A stretch of DNA of 32,462 nt. Source: JBFWWW01 sp050245975. GTDB taxonomy: Bacteria; Pseudomonadota; Alphaproteobacteria; Rhizobiales; Hyphomicrobiaceae. Shown piece after piece: positions 30,901 to 32,462 of this stretch. The position numbers and the translations under genes are program-made. Below the pieces are notes generated by a model that had not been told where the DNA came from, ran no database searches, and saw only the letters and a program-made list of their open reading frames with translations. Where the stretch lies: contig JBFWWW010000026.1 of NCBI GenBank assembly GCA_050245975.1, forward strand, positions 1 through 32,462, written 5' to 3'. The first letter of the stretch is position 1; every line of letters starts with the position of its first letter.

Positions 30901-31824
30901 TCAACGTGTGCCGGCCGCCGCCGTTCCGGGCTCGGTGCCGCTGCGGCGTTCGGGGATCGTCATGGCCGCGACACCGACGAGAACGAAGGCGAGGCCGATC
31001 CAGGCGGTGGGGCTCAGCGTCTCGCCGAGCGCCAGCACGCCGATGGCAACGCCGATGGGCACGCGCAGGTAGGCCTGCGCGGTGGTGCCGACGGAGCCGA
31101 GCGTCTGCACGAGACGGAAATAGATGACGAAGGCGAGCGCGGTCGAGAAGACCGAGAGCGCCAGCAGTGCAAGCAGGGAGGCGGCGGACGGCGTCAACGT
31201 CCACGGCCGGTCGAAGGCGAAGCTCAGGGGCATGAGGAGGGCGGCGCCGCACAGCAGCGAGCCGGCGGCCGGCACCATGGGGTCGAGGCCTTTGAAGCCC
31301 TTGCCGAAGATCGCCGCCCCCGCATAGCACACGGTCGCGGCGACGATGGCGGCCTGCGCCCACAGCTCGCGGCCGAGGCCGCCGAGCGCCGATGTGCCGA
31401 TGATCAGGCAGGTGCCGATGAGGCCGGCACTCACGCCCACCATCTTGCGCGCGGTGACCGCTTCGTGGCGCGTGATGAGCGCCGTGAGCAGGAACGTGAA
31501 GATCGGCGCCGTGGAATTGAGGATCGTGGCCAGGCCGGCATCGGTCGTCTGCTCGGCCCAGGCGATGAGCGTGAAGGGGACGACGCTGTTGAGGCAGGCC
31601 TGCACCAGAAAGCGGCCCCAGGTGCCGGCGTCGCGCGGCAGGGCGATGCCGCGTGCGCTAAGAAGCGCGAGCAGCAGCGCGCCGGCGATGAGCGTGCGGG
31701 CGGCGATGAAGGTGATGGGCGGGATGGTGGCGACGCCGACCTTGATGAGGGTGTAGGAGGCGCCCCAGAGCGTCGCGAGCAGCAGCAGGAGGGCAAGCTC
31801 GATCGTCGTGCGGTGCTGCGGCAT
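30901..31824 (-). CDS. EamA/DMT family transporter
   Basis: A 307-residue inner-membrane protein with ten predicted helices in two EamA halves. The first half runs from 'ALLLLLATLWGASYTLIKVG' to 'LIGTCLIIGTSALG'; the second from 'LWAQAAIVAATVCYAGAAIF' to 'WIGLAFVLVGVAAMTI'. Such proteins export amino acids or other small metabolites. The substrate is not predictable. Its start at 31824 faces the ArsR-like regulator gene across 116 bp, so that regulator may control it. The DUF4336 gene follows by 6 bp. Confidence 0.9.
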   Translation of the reverse strand: MPQHRTTIELALLLLLATLWGASYTLIKVGVATIPPITFIAARTLIAGALLLALLSARGIALPRDAGTWGRFLVQACLNSVVPFTLIAWAEQTTDAGLATILNSTAPIFTFLLTALITRHEAVTARKMVGVSAGLIGTCLIIGTSALGGLGRELWAQAAIVAATVCYAGAAIFGKGFKGLDPMVPAAGSLLCGAALLMPLSFAFDRPWTLTPSAASLLALLALSVFSTALAFVIYFRLVQTLGSVGTTAQAYLRVPIGVAIGVLALGETLSPTAWIGLAFVLVGVAAMTIPERRSGTEPGTAAAGTR

Positions 31825-31858
31825 GGCGGTCTCCGGGCAGGCGCGGGCGGACTTGTAG

Positions 31859-31868
31859 CGCGATCGCG
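31859..31868. promoter_or_regulatory. 10-bp palindrome in the EamA / ArsR-like divergent gap
   Basis: CGCGATCGCG, 35 bp before the EamA start. It is a possible operator for the divergently encoded regulator, but the sequence is short and such palindromes are common in GC-rich DNA. Confidence 0.2.
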
Positions 31869-31940
31869 AGGTCTTATGCTTCGGCCGTCACCGAACTGTC
31901 AGGAGCTGACGCAGGGCCGTGAGCGGCCTATTGTTCGCCC

Positions 31941-32462
31941 ATGGTCACCATCGTCTCCGCCAATACGCTCGCCGAGGTCGCCGCGCTGATCGGCGACGTC
32001 GCCCGCGCCAACATCCTGTCCGCGCTGATGGGCGGTCATGCGCTCACCGCCGGAGAGCTGGCGCGCCATGCCGGCGTCACCGCGCAGACGGCAAGCGGGC
32101 ACCTGGCGCGCATGACGGAGGCGCGTCTGGTGGTGCCCGAGAAGCAGGGGCGCCACCGCTATTACCGGCTCGCCTCGCCCGACGTCGCGCACGCGCTGTC
32201 GGCGCTGATGACGGTGGCCGCGGACGGGCCGCGCCGGCATCACCCGATCGGACCGCGCGATGCCGCGCTGCGGCTGGCGCGGACCTGCTACGACCATCTG
32301 GCCGGGCGGCTGGCGCTGGCGGTCGCGGATTCGCTGAATGCACGCGGGCTCGTATCTCTGGCCGACGGGGCAGGTCTCGTGACGCCGGACGGCGAGCGGT
32401 TCTTTGCCGATTTCGGCGTCGCGCTCGACGGCGGGCGTGTACAGCGGCCGTTGTGCCGCACC
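31941..32462 (+). CDS. ArsR-like winged-helix transcriptional regulator (3' end outside window)
   Basis: The frame opens with ATG at 31941 and is still open at the right edge (174 codons). The N-terminal half is a winged helix of ArsR type: 'AALIGDVARANILSALMGGH', then 'LTAGELARHAGVTAQTASGH' (helix-turn-helix) and 'LVVPEKQGRHRYYRLASPDV' (wing). The second half reads 'ARTCYDHLAGRLALAVADSL' and ends 'RPLCRT'. In relatives I recall, this continues with a Cys and 'DWSERR', a region with Cys residues that could sense metals or redox state, but this lies outside the window. It is divergent from the EamA gene and probably regulates it. Confidence 0.88.
   Translation, partial: MVTIVSANTLAEVAALIGDVARANILSALMGGHALTAGELARHAGVTAQTASGHLARMTEARLVVPEKQGRHRYYRLASPDVAHALSALMTVAADGPRRHHPIGPRDAALRLARTCYDHLAGRLALAVADSLNARGLVSLADGAGLVTPDGERFFADFGVALDGGRVQRPLCRT

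Overview
The window is about 32.5 kb of very GC-rich DNA (roughly 70% by eye) from an alphaproteobacterium. A member of the Hyphomicrobiales (rhizobial order) is most likely. The reasons are the run D,D-carboxypeptidase / phasin / clpS / clpA / HIT protein / COG3146 acyltransferase, an AapJ-type amino-acid binding protein, a PutA without the N-terminal DNA-binding domain, and an alphaproteobacterial ParE. No rRNA, tRNA, transposase, integrase or CRISPR array was found. Most of the window is ordinary chromosomal housekeeping DNA. What is unusual lies mainly in the intergenic DNA.

Layout. 1-4300: end of a TonB-like protein, an M20 amidohydrolase, metC (minus strand) and a divergent orphan AapJ-like binding protein. 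4355-7434: a minus-strand pair of secreted proteins, a von Willebrand A (vWA) protein followed by a smaller partner; both carry repeats of an 'LPxGxY' beta-sandwich type. 7570-9584: nitroreductase, flavin-reductase-like protein and alpha/beta hydrolase on the plus strand. 9589-15079: aqpZ, parE, a MATE exporter and panC. 15217-20612: putA, a cytoplasmic vWA protein coupled to a membrane J-domain protein that resembles mitochondrial Tim14/Pam18, and a PilZ protein. 20683-22284: a D-Ala-D-Ala carboxypeptidase with a SPOR domain. 22697-26200: phasin, then the proteolytic adaptor and unfoldase pair clpS-clpA. 26201-27994: 1.8 kb without a credible gene, filled with two unrelated nested repeat arrays. 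27995-32462: HIT protein, a small membrane protein, COG3146 acyltransferase, DUF4336 protein, EamA exporter and the start of an ArsR-like regulator.

How genes work together. ClpS delivers N-degron substrates to ClpA; the two genes are 7 bp apart. The phasin gene has a well-formed promoter with two near-identical 13-bp sites, one in the -35/-10 spacer, as expected for a PhaR-type repressor. The DUF4336 and EamA genes form a tight pair divergent from the ArsR-like gene.

A recurring feature is short tandem duplication in gene junctions. Units of 10, 12, 14, about 15, 21 and 22 bp occur at separate sites, besides the ~300-bp composite repeat after clpA. The four ~108-bp palindromes of that composite look like a structured repeat: one copy has a different hairpin sequence but keeps the same hairpin. 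I found no clear evidence of a defence system or other novel multi-gene machine. The best candidates for further work are the repeat arrays, the phasin operator, the vWA/beta-repeat secreted pair and the vWA/Tim14-like pair.
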